From contig NC_087076.1 in the NCBI RefSeq assembly GCF_026151205.1, positions 7,600,902 through 7,664,901 on the forward strand: 64,000 bases of DNA. Reading direction: 5' to 3'. This DNA is from Bolinopsis microptera. Lineage: Eukaryota; Ctenophora; Tentaculata; Lobata; Bolinopsidae. How positions within the stretch are numbered: position 1 is the stretch's first letter; each line of letters begins with the position of its first letter. Below, in pieces: positions 36,201-44,574 of this stretch. The position numbers were made by a program, and so were the translations under genes. The notes below the pieces were generated by a model, which searched no databases, had not been told where the DNA came from, and saw nothing but the letters and a program-made list of their open reading frames with translations.

Positions 36201-36733
36201 CAATTTCGAGATTATAACTGACCAGATGAACATCTACTCCTTTGTAGTTGAAAATGTCGTCAGCAGGGTTGTGGTCAGCCTGGAGCATCATGGCTACCGT
36301 TACTGGCATCAAACTCGTAGGTTTGTTAGAGCTTTCTGGTTTCCGGCTTCCTGAAAATAGTCAAGACATTAAACAGGGCTGGACTACAGTTTACAGATTT
36401 TGAAGAGTTTTTTGTGTAATGTTAACGGCCACAAGTAGTAAAGTTAACTTAAAAAACCACGGTGAAATTTCAAAAATTGCGAGCTCCAAAGATGTACTCT
36501 ACAGAAACATGTCTCATTCAATCGGGTGCGTTTCCCTCACACAAGGAGTATTCGAACCAACAACAACAGCAAGCATTTCTCAGGAGAAGAGCTTTACCTC
36601 CGGGCGAAGTGAAGCTTTGATCTCCTCCAGCGTTAAAACCGCCCCCAGTGTTACCTCCTCCAAAACCTCCCCCTCCAGTGTTGGCAGAGTTACCACCAAA
36701 TCCACCACCAAATCCACCGGCTCCTTGAAACAT
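12222..36733 (-). CDS. RPA2: Replication protein A 32 kDa subunit, seven exons with a 21.8-kb intron
   Basis: Subunit of the nuclear single-strand DNA-binding heterotrimer. Exons (minus): 36733-36598, 36350-36223, 35999-35883, 35244-35052, 13244-13150, 12606-12517, 12311-12222; total 849 nt, 282 aa (human 270). Domain order fits RPA2: a Gly-rich N-terminus ([14 protein letters not shown]), an OB fold ([45 protein letters not shown]), a Ser/Asn/Gly linker, and the C-terminal winged helix ending [20 protein letters not shown]. Phases match at every junction, including across the giant fourth intron (G|GT, linker). That intron contains two plus-strand TenA-like genes, a minus-strand secreted-protein gene and several transposons. 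The ATG comes 1 bp after a TATTGTAG acceptor-like site. eIF2D ends only 277 bp upstream. Confidence 0.93.
12961..13127. repeat. Triplicated hAT-end-like unit with G runs
   Basis: Three tandem copies of about 52 bp: AGTGCTATTCTGATCAGGCA, then CGTAGCCAGG, a 13-14-base G run and GCTAGGGAGA. CAGGCACGTAGCCAGGGG resembles hAT transposon termini. The array lies in an intron of RPA2, just 3' of exon 5 on the minus strand. Confidence 0.75.
13688..16037. mobile_element. TGTCC-repeat element, copy 1 (2.35 kb, non-autonomous)
   Basis: Starts with a G tract then TGTCATGTCCGTCTATGTCC and ends GGACATAGACGGACGTGACA followed by a C tract, giving terminal inverted repeats. It is flanked by GCTATAG (13681-13687 and 16038-16044), a 6-7-bp target duplication. 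Subterminal arrays of a 10-12-bp unit (TATGTCCGCC and its complement) surround a core TGTCCTTTTTGGATTCTATG that occurs at both ends in the same orientation. The centre is a GGA-rich minisatellite. No transposase is present. A second copy is at 49930-55650. Long open frames across it are artefacts of the repeats. Confidence 0.85.
13890..15685. repeat. Polypurine GGA minisatellite
   Basis: About 1.8 kb of almost pure purine on the plus strand, built from GAGGAGGACTGAGGAGGA, ACCCAGGAGGAGGA and GATGGCTGAGGAG variants, with higher-order duplications (a block at 14240-14380 recurs near 14660-14790). Minus-strand Pro/Ser/Leu frames here are not genes. Confidence 0.95.
16045..17936. other. RPA2 intron 4 sequence without a recognised gene
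   Basis: AT-rich intron with a short CA-rich stretch near 16210-16230 and an R1 repeat fragment at 17394-17480. No supported gene on either strand. Confidence 0.45.
17937..18617. mobile_element. mariner-type MITE, copy 1 (681 bp)
   Basis: Terminal inverted repeats CAGGGTGGGCCAAAAGTCAG and CTGACTTTTGGCCCACCCTG flanked by TA on both sides, as in Tc1/mariner insertions. It has no transposase. It interrupts a copy of sequence also found after TenA-like copy 2: the host sequence continues at 18620 as ATTATTTCTTTTTACTTGG, matching 20588 onward. Confidence 0.85.
18618..18760 (+). repeat. Duplicate of the TenA-2 3' flank
   Basis: ATTATTTCTTTTTACTTGGT followed by CCAACCCGCTGTATTTG and AAAACGTTTGTAAAAACG matches 20588-20720 directly downstream of the TenA-2 stop codon. 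No TenA coding sequence remains upstream, so this is either a relic of a fourth copy or a dispersed repeat captured in the 3' UTR. Confidence 0.7.
18947..19450. repeat. Repeat R1, inverted copy
   Basis: Reverse complement of 10897-11494, with one rather than two copies of the internal 120-bp unit plus part of a second. The pair flanks RPA2 exons 5-7 as an 8-kb-spaced inverted repeat. Confidence 0.85.
19716..19722 (+). promoter_or_regulatory. TATA box of TenA-like copy 2
   Basis: TATAAAA 50 bp upstream of the start codon. A CAACCCCTCAG acceptor-like site also ends 2 bp before the ATG. Confidence 0.5.
19772..20566 (+). CDS. Secreted TenA/thiaminase-II-like protein, copy 2, GPI-type tail
   Basis: Single exon, 264 aa. 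Signal peptide about residues 1-20 ([20 protein letters not shown]). The TenA-like all-helical domain spans about 27-232. Positions matching the TenA active site are Asp69 in MMDDTLYCY, Cys155 in [17 protein letters not shown], Tyr176 in VYTSWVE and Glu223 in SIQNEVNFF. Extra cysteines (56, 73, 233) and four N-glycosylation sequons (45, 90, 138, 142) fit an extracellular protein. The C-terminus is small residues (AAADSSA) followed by a hydrophobic stretch ([15 protein letters not shown]), typical of a GPI-anchor signal. It lies inside RPA2 intron 4 on the opposite strand. Enzyme activity is unproven; a binding role for a thiamin- or haem-like ligand is possible. Confidence 0.85.
   Translation: MNKDLFFLTIVVAHLILVQTSPKDGQKLSDYLWEQTAEYQQQALNSSLIYGMMERCLDPSEFGGYMMDDTLYCYENSLILKKAGDRSNDNATLKEFMESKADSWEEYWEWLKDIWHVENAGGIKMGEAGQAYVDHIRNVSENESPVYTILALTPCAKLWPWLGKQIGSGSNDFGVYTSWVEENLVPTSTGYMEYQDQVEWAYEAGVVTAEKALEVFTASIQNEVNFFNSVARCQPAAADSSALPWSGTILFTLFFATVGMMIDH
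20567..21250. repeat. Host interspersed repeat at the insertion site of element B
   Basis: After the TenA-2 3' flank, 20720-20990 shares blocks with 13510-13610 (GATGCGCATGCGTTATTT, GGATCAAGTTACGGATCATT). From about 21130 the sequence resembles the arms at 52540-52860 (CAACTTATGAAGCAATAT). No gene seen. Confidence 0.6.
22310..23748. mobile_element. Mutator-like element (MULE), copy 1, 1.44 kb
   Basis: Terminal inverted repeats of about 415 bp (22310-22722 and 23329-23748), nearly identical, flanked by an exact 9-bp target duplication GTTTTGCCG (22301-22309 and 23749-23757). Both features are diagnostic for Mutator-like transposons. The repeats consist of spaced motifs AGGACT(C/G)TAGAGCGG and GGACTGTTGAGCGG. 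The interior keeps a fragment of MULE transposase, so this is a deletion derivative. Confidence 0.92.
22694..22999 (-). pseudogene. MULE transposase fragment (frameshifted)
   Basis: In one frame [20 protein letters not shown] followed by H matches the MULE catalytic block (D-[AG]-TF...P..F.QL..IH, first catalytic Asp). Similarity continues in another frame as [15 protein letters not shown]. The frame break and missing N- and C-terminal parts show that it is dead. Confidence 0.8.
24503..25024. repeat. 28-bp minisatellite
   Basis: About 18 tandem units of GTTATGTTAACG then GTGTGATCTATTATTC, with the base after AACG varying (G, C or T) and two shortened units (GTTGGTTACAGTGTGATC). Confidence 0.95.
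25025..25768. other. Intron sequence, no gene recognised
   Basis: An open frame at 25071-25265 has no recognisable similarity or splice context and is treated as chance. Otherwise AT-rich. Confidence 0.4.
26344..28407. mobile_element. mariner-like element with long inverted repeats and internal duplication
   Basis: The right end is GGCCCAAAAGTGACTACCCA-type (complement) plus CACCCTGTA; the left end is slightly degraded (CACTTGGCCCAAAAGTG). TA occurs at both outer edges. The inverted repeats run about 280 bp. An inner block (GCAGGGCTAACAAGCCCTGA onward) occurs in direct orientation at 26813-27080 and 28021-28285, suggesting two copies merged or one inserted into another. No transposase. Confidence 0.75.
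28610..29570. repeat. Polypyrimidine CTC minisatellite
   Basis: About 1 kb of CTCCTCCTGCTCCTG-type units with a repeating block of about 80-90 bp (ACCTCCTGCTGCTACTCCTC, then CTGCTCCTCCGACC). Pro/Ala- and Leu-rich open frames across it are low-complexity artefacts. Confidence 0.95.
30635..31446. other. Region upstream of TenA-3
   Basis: AT-rich, no gene seen. A TTCTAACAAACCCAG branch-point and acceptor-like string ends 2 bp before the TenA-3 start codon. CACCCTGTAGT near 31403 resembles a mariner end, but no partner was found. Confidence 0.4.
31447..32259 (+). CDS. Secreted TenA/thiaminase-II-like protein, copy 3
   Basis: Open frame of 270 aa with an 18-residue signal peptide ([18 protein letters not shown]). 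The mature domain is nearly identical in DNA to copy 2 from CTTCTCCTAAAGATGG to GCGAGATGCCAGCC, with all active-site-type positions kept (ALTPC Cys, DDTLYCY Asp, VYTSW Tyr, NEVNFF Glu). The C-terminus differs: CQPRPRRES, then either 15 read-through codons or a possible 45-nt intron (GTATGT...TTCACAG, 32165-32209), then [16 protein letters not shown]. Both readings stay in frame, and neither has a GPI tail. Plus strand, within RPA2 intron 4. Confidence 0.83.
   Translation: MIKQLGFLILVQFLVVDASPKDGQKLSDYLWEQTAAYQQQALNSSLIYGMRARCLDPSEFGGYMLDDTLYCYETSLSLKKAGDRSNDNTTLKEHMESTADSWEEYWEWLKDIWHVENAGGIKMGEAGQAYVDHIRNVSEHESPVYTILALTPCAKLWPWLGKQIGSGSNDFGVYTSWVEENLVPTSTGYMEYQDHVEWAYEAGVVTAEKALEIFTASIQNEVNFFNSVARCQPRPRRESGMYFNLIIEFLSRFTEMSDGSFYPKCRHDNG
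32526..33710 (-). CDS. Secreted cysteine-rich protein, single exon (394 aa)
   Basis: Signal peptide about residues 1-18 ([18 protein letters not shown]), then a 15-bp-unit repeat coding [18 protein letters not shown], then about 350 residues of predicted helical protein with 18 cysteines, including CNC, CEC, CDPSC and CC groups. A secreted, disulfide-bonded product is likely. No family is recognised. It is intronless and lies in RPA2 intron 4 on the same strand as RPA2. The neighbouring TenA-like genes are also secreted-protein genes, so the intron looks like a site that accumulates such genes. A second ATG (codon 4) is an alternative start. Confidence 0.8.
   Translation of the reverse strand: MNRMKIVVLLSCIVLSVAQEPTGELSGQLSGEPGGEPGEEYKFSADDTSVLDSFVVSLINAEGMAKVKASEYLSEFGSSFTPEVNMMLGMLESQICPQESQECDSSENWLFGCNCRKEFRDLGECKKKPCQLFKHFKDNGPASFRKFIDAESLEGSMQSIIDYIVVPVSSALCECPEMIGASARCAKNYNGILFEMLGLDGSMFNNVVDNLDWKSLKTILYGLTNAVCGVKNGKDCVLETSKMYSLGGKLIDNTFSGDDGCLSLKRVEKEITEFLTAMGTIDLEAESITSIANRVMGIYLNMERKATCDPSCAAEISDAFYTCCTKHAMETLVTKEMKKAYKKLFNNVWIFFSEAAPPDLSKAFQRYFKIYDIESFCEDQTDVYRAKNEQCEAL
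33711..35051. other. RPA2 intron 4, 5' part
   Basis: AT-rich, no gene recognised. A short GACTAGTTATGACTTGTTATG repeat lies near 34340-34365. Confidence 0.4.
35252..35705. repeat. 11-bp minisatellite abutting RPA2 exon 4
   Basis: About 40 units of GTGAGTAATTA (minus strand ACTAATTACTC). It occupies most of RPA2 intron 3 and ends 8 bp from the exon 4 acceptor, so the polypyrimidine and branch-point region of that 3' splice site is made of the repeat. Confidence 0.95.
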
Positions 36734-37009
36734 CCTACAATAGGGAGATTGGTGTTTTAATTCTGCGATCAAGCATCAAGTTTTATACACATCATTTAGA
36801 ATAGCTTAAATTGAAAATAAGGTGTAGTGAGTACGGGTGATCCTGTTGATTGAAAATCTGAAACGCAGTAAGGCGACCCAAACTTCTAAAAACACCCATT
36901 TACCCTCAGACATATTACAAACAAAAACATATTCACAAATCACAAATACCAATGTTGAATTTTTACACTGTATTAATAACCGAGAAAAGAAAACGTTTGC
37001 CCAAATTAT

Positions 37010-40000
37010 TCAGCTAGAATCAACAAATGTTTTAGGAATTTTATATTCATCTATTAAAAGTTTAGAAGCAAGTCTCCTGGCGTCACCCTGTACCAGAACA
37101 TTGGACTCCGTTCTCAGGCCAGGTACCACCGCCGCTGACGAAGACATCACGTGTTGAAGTTTTTGTGCTAGCTCCTTTGCTTCGATCCCAAACACCTCAA
37201 AGTTCGAAATGATGGTTACTTTTTTGTTTCCTGTTCTTTTTTCCACTTTAAACTGTATCGGGGGCAGGTCTCCCTTGACGGTAATGGGAAATTTGTCAGG
37301 AAGCGAGATGACGTAGCATTTTCCACAGTTTGATTCCACTTTCTGAATGACCTGGTTCCACTGGGCGGTGAGGTCACGTGTCTTTATGATTGTGGAAAGA
37401 AGGGGATCTAGTCGAACTAGTTTCTTGTTGTCAGGATCGGCTAGGTCGTGAGATTTTATGTAGGTAATCACGTTATCCCGCAAAGTTTTCCGTGACAGAA
37501 TATCACCTTTTTTGTGTCCTGAGATTATATTAGTTTTATTACTAGTTATTTCAAGATCAAGCTAGCATGTAGATTAATCAACTTGTACACTGAGCAGATT
37601 TCTTCAGATAAAATTAATCCTAATAGCCCAATATAAATCTGATATATTTTAAGTATATATCCTTACCATATAAGGAAAATAGTCGAGTCACGTGCGCATT
37701 GCACGTGAAAGCCTGAACAATAGCAATATTTTCTTCTTCCTCCACCTCCTCTTCTTCTTTTTCCAGCTTCTTTACTCCCCTTAAACTTGGGTGAGCAAAG
37801 TTGACTTCTGTTATCATCAAGACTCCTGAAACATTTTGAAAAAATTAAGATCAACAATATTTTTACCGATCATCGTCCAGAATCAGTTTACCTTACTCGG
37901 GATTATTACGACGGGTTTATTAACGACCGGTTAAAATATGGTTCGGGAAAAATATGGCGAAATTGCTCAAAACCCACCACATTTTCCTGGTCGCCATTTT
38001 ACCGGTGTCCAACCTTTCAATTTTAGATTCAAAAATTTTGTCTCAGATGTAAATGTCCTTATTAGAGATAAGCAAGTTTAGAAATTTTCGCATTGCTAAA
38101 ACTTGTGAAACAAGTCGAATTATCAATAATTGTTGAAAGTAGACAGAAATAATGACTCGTGGTTAATCAAACTAGATGGAAAATAATTTTTAACATTTGA
38201 AGCGTAACAACCAGATCGATATTAAGATAAAGGGAGAGCTGTTTAGTCTTCCAATAAGTTGTAATCATCTTCGTTATCTTCATCTGGATCATCCCTTTCA
38301 TCAGTTTTAATTAAGTCAAGTTTTAATTTAATTGTTACTTTTACTTTGAGTCCTATTTCATTATGTAGAGATAGTCAATACCTAAGAAATTAAAAATTGG
38401 CCGGGGGGGTACCAATGGCATAGAATGGAGACAAATGGCATAAAATTCATCAAATGGCATAGAAATTTCATGGCATAAATGGAAATTTTGTTTGGCCAAT
38501 TCTCCATTTATGCCAATTTATGCCATGAATTTAGGTCTTCATATTTGACCTTTAGGATGACTTTAAATTCGCAAATATTATTAGTACTTGAATAAGAGAC
38601 ATGTTTCATGCTTTATAACGCTTGGAATGATCTTTAAAGATTCATATGACAAATAAAGAAAATAGAAATGTATTATATCAAACATATACCAAACATTTGA
38701 CTATTCAAGAAAAGCAAATTCGAAAGTAGGACCCTAGAGCGGAGTCAAATCGCCAGGGTAGGACTCTAGAGCGGAACCCCCTTACCGGACCCATACTATG
38801 AGGACCCTAGTGCGGAGTCAAATCGCCAAGGTAGGATTCTAGAGCGGAACTCCCTTACCGGACCCATACTATGAAGACTCTAGAGCGGTACCCACATGCA
38901 CATTTTAGAGCGGTTAGAAATTTGAGAGTAAAGTTTGTTTTTAAGATTGAGCTATGTTTTTTAATCAATGATTAATAATAGTCGTCACATAATGATGATA
39001 GAATTGATACAACTTATTATACATTAATACTGCGAATCAAATATCTTAAAATACAGGGTGGGCCATAAGTCAGTACCCATACGTTGGCCTTTATAGCTCA
39101 GTCACTGAGTGCCCAATTTAAATACTTCTTTCTGGTATGACTTAGTACCACCACTGGTTCGAGGAATTTGTCAACTCGAAAAATATTCGCGTTCATTTTT
39201 TTCAAATGGAGGTTCATTTTCACATTTATTTGATAATTTGGATAGTCGGATCAAGCTAAATGTTATTGAATTGTGTTTGGCCATTCGAATTACGTTTGTC
39301 CTGAAAGAATTAGAACTGTACCTTCTCAGATGACCGAGATATGAAGCATAACGAGTTTATTCATTACGTGTGATCAGGTGATTGGTTTACCTAATTACGT
39401 GATAAGGTGCCCCCGTTAACTACCCCGTTAAACATTATGGGAATTGTTAAGGGTGCCCAATTAAGGTGTCGTGTCACGGTGTCACATAATCACCCAGTCA
39501 ATATTGTTAACGAGATACAGAAAATGCTTGATAACTTCGTCATTTCTAATCCGTTTTGCCTCATGTTTTTAGATCATATGCAACATTTGATAATATACCG
39601 TCTCTGAAAAAATTAGGCGTTCAGCATGTTCAGAGAAAACAATATAGGTGTTTTAATATTGAATGGGCGTGGTCTAAAATATTCGAATTTTTAAATTTTG
39701 ACGACGGAATCCTCGAACCAGTAAGTACAGTATGCCATCTGCAAAGCAACAGCTCTCAAATATAAAACACGGCGGAGCTATTAAGGCCAACGTATGGGTA
39801 CTGACTTTTGGCCCACCCTGTAGTTCACTCAGTTCCTCGACCATCACGTTCCTCAACATGTCAAGGTGGGAGAGTGAGACAATGTCATGATCGTCGTAGA
39901 CTTTTACTAAATGTGCCAGTCGGCTGTCCTTGGTACGCTGTGGAAACTCCCTGTACCCAATTCGTCATGAAGTAGTCAAGGAAGTCGTCGAAGCCAAGGT

Positions 40001-43000
40001 GGGAGGGTATAAGATCTAGGAGCTCCATGAAAGAAGGGAGAACATCGTCCACTGGGAGAAAGGCAAGCTGCATAGCGCATATAAGTCTACGTATCCACAC
40101 TCGAACAGGACCTGAAGTCCAGGAATTGGTAAGGGGGTCGTTAATTCCTTCGTCGTAGTCCTTCTTCAGTCCGTTCTCCCGTACCCATCTCAGCTGTTCG
40201 TCCCCGCATGAAGACGGCCTTCTCAGGAGGAGTTAAGTAATAACTGTTACTCAGCATATTGTAGATAGTTGTAAAGAGGAGTAGGAATCGAATCTGATAT
40301 ACTAAACTAAATTCTCTGTGACATTTATACTGCACTATCGAAATCACTAACAAGAACCGCTATGCGATGGGATCTGATCTGGAACATACCCTGTCACTAG
40401 ACTGAACATGAGATACCCTTAGTAGGTGCTAAAGTGTCACGCGATGATCCTAAATGATCTGCTTGAGTGCACGTACTTGGTCGGTATTTCGCTTAGCGAA
40501 ATCACATCGACCAGTTCATAATTATACCTCTTTATCAAAGAATCTTTTTGCATTTTAGAGTAGCATCAGGATATTTCAGTCAAATGGAAGAAGTTTATAC
40601 CGAACAATTGTCTAACGTATCTAAAAATTACAATATGATATGATGTATAATATAAATAATCTAGGACAATTTTCTGCTTCAACAACTCCATGAATTATTC
40701 TAATCTCACTATTATAATAATCAATCACGAGTTGTATCTAATCTGATTTCAATCTTCCGACCAAGTCCACTCTACAGTCCGATCTCAAATTTCTAACCGC
40801 TCCAAAATTTACATGTGGGTACCGCTCTAGAGTCCTCATAGTATGGTTTCGGTAAGGGAGTTCCGCTTTAGAGTCCTATCCTGGCGATTTGACTCCACTC
40901 TAGGGTCCTTATAGTATGATTCCGGTAAGGGGGTTCCGCTCTAGATTCCTACCCTGGCGATTTGACTCCGCTCTAGGGTCCTACTTTTGACCAAGTACGC
41001 CATACAGTCCCCCGCTCTACAGTCCTACAGCCCAAATTGCGAGATGTTCAAAATCCTACAATGATTATACTAGATTAACGTTATTATAGAAAACTAATTA
41101 AGGAGTGCTATGTTGCCATGCAGCAGTGAATATGAAGATATTTAAGCAATATATTATGTCATCATAATTTTGTATGTAGTTGTCTGGCTTAGAAGTCACA
41201 AATTTCTGTATCACTGTACCCTTTTTCTGATCTTTGACGACTATGATTCCCTGCATCTCCAAATTCTTCATTAAAACCCCAACTTTCTTGAACTTAGTCT
41301 GTTTGATCTCAGCGGACCCTGCTAGGCATGGCTTCACATGCTGACTGAAAATAGTAAGATTTCAGCAAATAAAATTCTATCAGATTTATCAACATTCCTG
41401 TATCTGTTGAATAAGAAATTGCTTCTAGTATAAGTTTGAAGTCTGAACACTGACTACCATACTTATAGAGACTATTTATAAAACTGATTAGTATGAAAAC
41501 CTGGATCCCTCACCTGTAAAAATTGCTGATAAGAATAGGAAGGTCTGTCTTCTTTAGAGAGGTCTTCAGTGCTCTGTAACAAGCTTCCATAATGATATCA
41601 TCTTTACTTATTGCTACCTCTGAGAAAATTGTTTAAGTGGTGAGGCTCCTGTTATTCAATATAAATATTAAACCATAAAATGTAATTAAAATTGCAGAAA
41701 CATCTAATTTAAACACACGGGTTGCAAGACACATGTTACCTTCTAACGATGTCGCAATGCTTTCAACAGCAGAACTCAAGTCTTCTTGATCAGTTGCCAC
41801 TTCTTCTGTTTTATCAGTTTCTACCCCTTCAGAGTGTTCTCCTGGTTCATCGCCCTCTACTTCTGTCTGGATATAGCTTATCAGAGATACAAAATGTATG
41901 TGATATATTGATTAATTAATATATCAATTAATAATAATCTATGTAAAACTGTCTTCTCTGGCGAATTCTACCTGGGAACTTGGTAGAGGTAAAGAAGGAA
42001 GTTTCTCTTTAGTTCCATAATGCCACAGCTGATCTTGATATATTTGATAAATGTGTATTCCCTTGCCCTTGAAGCCTCGTTGGATCGCCTCCTGCCGAGA
42101 AAGTGCCCATGTTCCGACAGCTAAAGCGGCCCCGTTACTCGGCCCGCAAATAGCGACAATCTGAGGGTGAAATTGGGCATTTTTTCAACGGCTTGGATTT
42201 GTAAGAAGACATCCAACATTCTATCTGGATAATTGGAGGCTGATAAGTTGAACGTGTTGTTTTAACCCCTTGAAACAAAGTAGAACATCAAAGCGGCCTG
42301 CATGTATTATAATAGAACGCACGTGAAATATATATTTTTCGCGGGTTCATTGCGCCTTACTGATAGCCCTGTAGCAGCGCGCGTTACGTAAAAGTGTTCG
42401 AGCGTTTGTAACCGTCCGAAATATTTATATCTTTCGAAACACTGTTGCTTAGAAATTAATACAGAATGGCTCATGCAATTTTGATTGAAATAAATTTTCG
42501 TGCACATACAGAATGAATGGTTAATAATTTAATATATATGTAGACCAAGGTCTGTGCACGGGATGCTTCCTGGAAGAATCCAGTTCTTTTAGCGGGGCAC
42601 CCTACCTAAAGCCAAATTGAGATATAATAATCATATTCCTAAGAAATAATCAGAAATCGAATACCAATCAAATAATATGATATATATGAGTAGTAACCAT
42701 ATTTACTATGCAAAATGCCCCAACCACATAGTGTAAATTTATATAGAATTCAAATTCCATATCATCATTAAACCTCAATACCTAGTCAATATAATAGCCC
42801 AAGCAAAATTAATAATACCATAAAAAAACTTCAAGCGGTCCGCAAGGAAGGTTAAAGTAAAGATAGTTGTAATTACTCACATCACCAACGTCCCAATATT
42901 CTGGAAGAGAACTTGTATAGATGCCGGGTAACATGAGATGTGCACCTCCTAGCAACTTGTCCAACACGTTATACGGCATAATTACTCGGGGCACTGAAAC

Positions 43001-44213
43001 AGTTCAAATAAACACTAGTATTTCCATCACTAAAAAACCTGGCGTTAAGCCTGAGCACAAAATATAAAACACAGTAAAATCACTATGAAGGACAGATTTT
43101 TGAAGAGAAGCTTCTCTGCCGTTTCCTTGACCGAAATTTCGAGGTTTTGGCTGAATTTTTGACCAGAGACCAATCAGTGAGGTCGGTGAGAGTGACACAA
43201 GTCGCCATCAAGGTATTGGAACCAGTATATCCGGAGAAAACTTTGACGGAATGAATATTTTGAATATGTCCTACCGGTAGGACATATTCAGATTTCAGCT
43301 TTCCGCGACCCAAATTTCATTGTTTTGACTGAATTTTTCTTGAATGGTCACTCAGGATGGCACAAGACACGATTGAGGTAGCGAAAGTTCTATTCTCAAA
43401 GAAAGCCCTGATAAACGGAAAATCATCATAATAGAAAAAGAGATTTTGGAAGATTTTTGAAGAGAAGCTGTTCTGCCGGTTCCTTGACCGAAATTTCGCG
43501 GTTTTGGCTGAATTTTTGACCTAATTAATCACTAATTAATTGAGCTACCTACACAGATCAGGGATCCGCCAGAGAGTGTGAACAGTGGGAATTGGGACAT
43601 TATCTTCCTCTAGTGTCATAAACAGGGGTACTTTGTCAATACTGTGAACCTGATAAGTAAACAAGGTTTAATCCATAAATACGCAGTGATATGAATTACA
43701 TATATTATATATATTGAAACTATGTTGAACTCGATAATTAGAGCAAAAAGTGTCAAAAATATTGTGATTTTTCTACCTGAATGAATCCCAAACTGTCATA
43801 ATGTGGAAGTAGTTTCGTAGCGAGTACATTAGCTTTGTTTTGTAGCACTGTGATTATTTCTGGATTTTTCGAGAAAGTTTCTTCAACTATATGTCGAAAC
43901 TTCTTCCTGTAATTGTTAACTCTGATAGTTGAATGACCTTAAATGTCGATTAGGGATGAATGTACTTCGAATAAAACGATCTAAACGATGTTTTTATTTT
44001 CTTAAAGAAGAATTTGGGTCATGCAATTAAAAATCGCAGGATCATCACACTTGCAGACATATTGTCTAAGCCCCCCTAAGATTGCCCCCCCCCCCCCCCG
44101 CAATCTTAGGGGGGCGCCAAATCGTTGAATGTGGGACAATTTCGAAACTGCACTTACTTCTCAGAGGTCTTTAGTTGGACACTAGATTTCACTTTGAATG
44201 GCTTACAAAACAT
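37010..44213 (-). CDS. EIF2D: Eukaryotic translation initiation factor 2D (ligatin), ten exons
   Basis: Cytoplasmic factor for non-canonical initiator-tRNA delivery and for recycling 40S subunits. Exons (minus): 44213-44158, 43906-43777, 43649-43553, 42993-42881, 42160-41972, 41876-41740, 41619-41514, 41344-41220, 37825-37667, 37517-37010; total 1,620 nt, 539 aa (human 584). Order: N-terminal MFCKPFKVKSS, the PUA-containing part (TLWRIPDLLPRV, LLGGAHLMLPG, GAAVAVGTWAL), an acidic linker, a winged-helix/SWIB-like middle (LKKTDLPIL, NKKLVRLDPLL) and the SUI1 domain (KKVTIISNFEVFGIEAKELA, then ALEEYxIP-like LLIDEYKIPKTF). Intron 8 holds a MULE with a nested mariner MITE. An acceptor-like ATTTTTAG lies 18 bp before the ATG. 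Confidence 0.95.
39054..39820. mobile_element. mariner-type MITE, copy 2 (767 bp), nested in MULE copy 2
   Basis: Ends CAGGGTGGGCCATAAGTCAG and CTGACTTTTGGCCCACCCTG flanked by TA. Internally similar to copy 1 (for example TAATCACCCAGTCAAT and CCGTTAAACATTATGGGAA), but with about 90 bp extra near the left end. Confidence 0.85.
39823..40353 (-). pseudogene. MULE transposase fragments (copy 2)
   Basis: Minus-strand pieces LPVDDVLPSFMELLDLI then DDFLDYFMTNWVQ, and in another frame RTKDSRLAHLVKVYDDHD with LSHLDMLRNVMVEELSEL. These match the region following the catalytic block in copy 1, with frame breaks. Upstream, VYQIRFLL-like sequence at about 40280 is shared with copy 1. Confidence 0.65.
43261..43290. 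other. Perfect 30-bp palindrome
   Basis: TGAATATGTCCTACC followed directly by its reverse complement, within eIF2D intron 3. Around it, a segment (TTTTTGAAGAGAAGC to TTTTGGCTGAATTTTTGACC) is duplicated at 43095-43165 and 43450-43520. Confidence 0.9.
44071..44114. repeat. C-tract hairpin in eIF2D intron 1
   Basis: CCCCCCTAAGATTG, about 16 C bases, then CAATCTTAGGGGGG: a 14-bp stem. The sequence after it (CCAAATCGTTGAATGTGGGA) matches 49842-49865 in the hAT-like element, so it is a relic of that family. Confidence 0.85.
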
Positions 44214-44574
44214 GCTATAACTTTAACATACCTAAAAATATCACAAAAACTGTATTAATTGGGCAGACAGGGCAACAATTTGATATTCCTAAGAGAACAT
44301 AGTCGATACTTTCACAAACATTTTATATGCCTTTTTTAAAGAACACAAATGAATACTATCAAAATTCATTCAAAATAATCGATCAAGTCTATGTCACAAC
44401 AAACAATACAATAAACCTAATATAAACAAATTAAACCCCAGATATATCTAAAATTCTACAAAAGTACAGAAGTTTGCTTCAAAAATTGTTATTGATGTTA
44501 AAGCGATAGATGTACATTTTCCATTTGTCTTGTCTTTAGCTTGCATTGTAGAAGAATTTCTTTGAATCCAATCT

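Larger units (their letters stand above)
38722..41033. mobile_element. Mutator-like element, copy 2, in eIF2D intron 8
   Basis: Inverted repeats of about 230-270 bp (38722-38940 and 40770-41033), built from the same AGGAC(C/T)CTAGAGCGG motifs as copy 1 plus CAAATCGCCAGGGTAGGA. The outer left end is shorter than the right, so about 45 bp is lost or replaced there, and no target duplication could be assigned. The interior keeps transposase fragments and carries a mariner MITE. Confidence 0.85.

Noticed and set aside
36419-36760. Ser/Thr-rich plus-strand frame
   Set aside because: It is the complement of the Gly-rich RPA2 exon 1.
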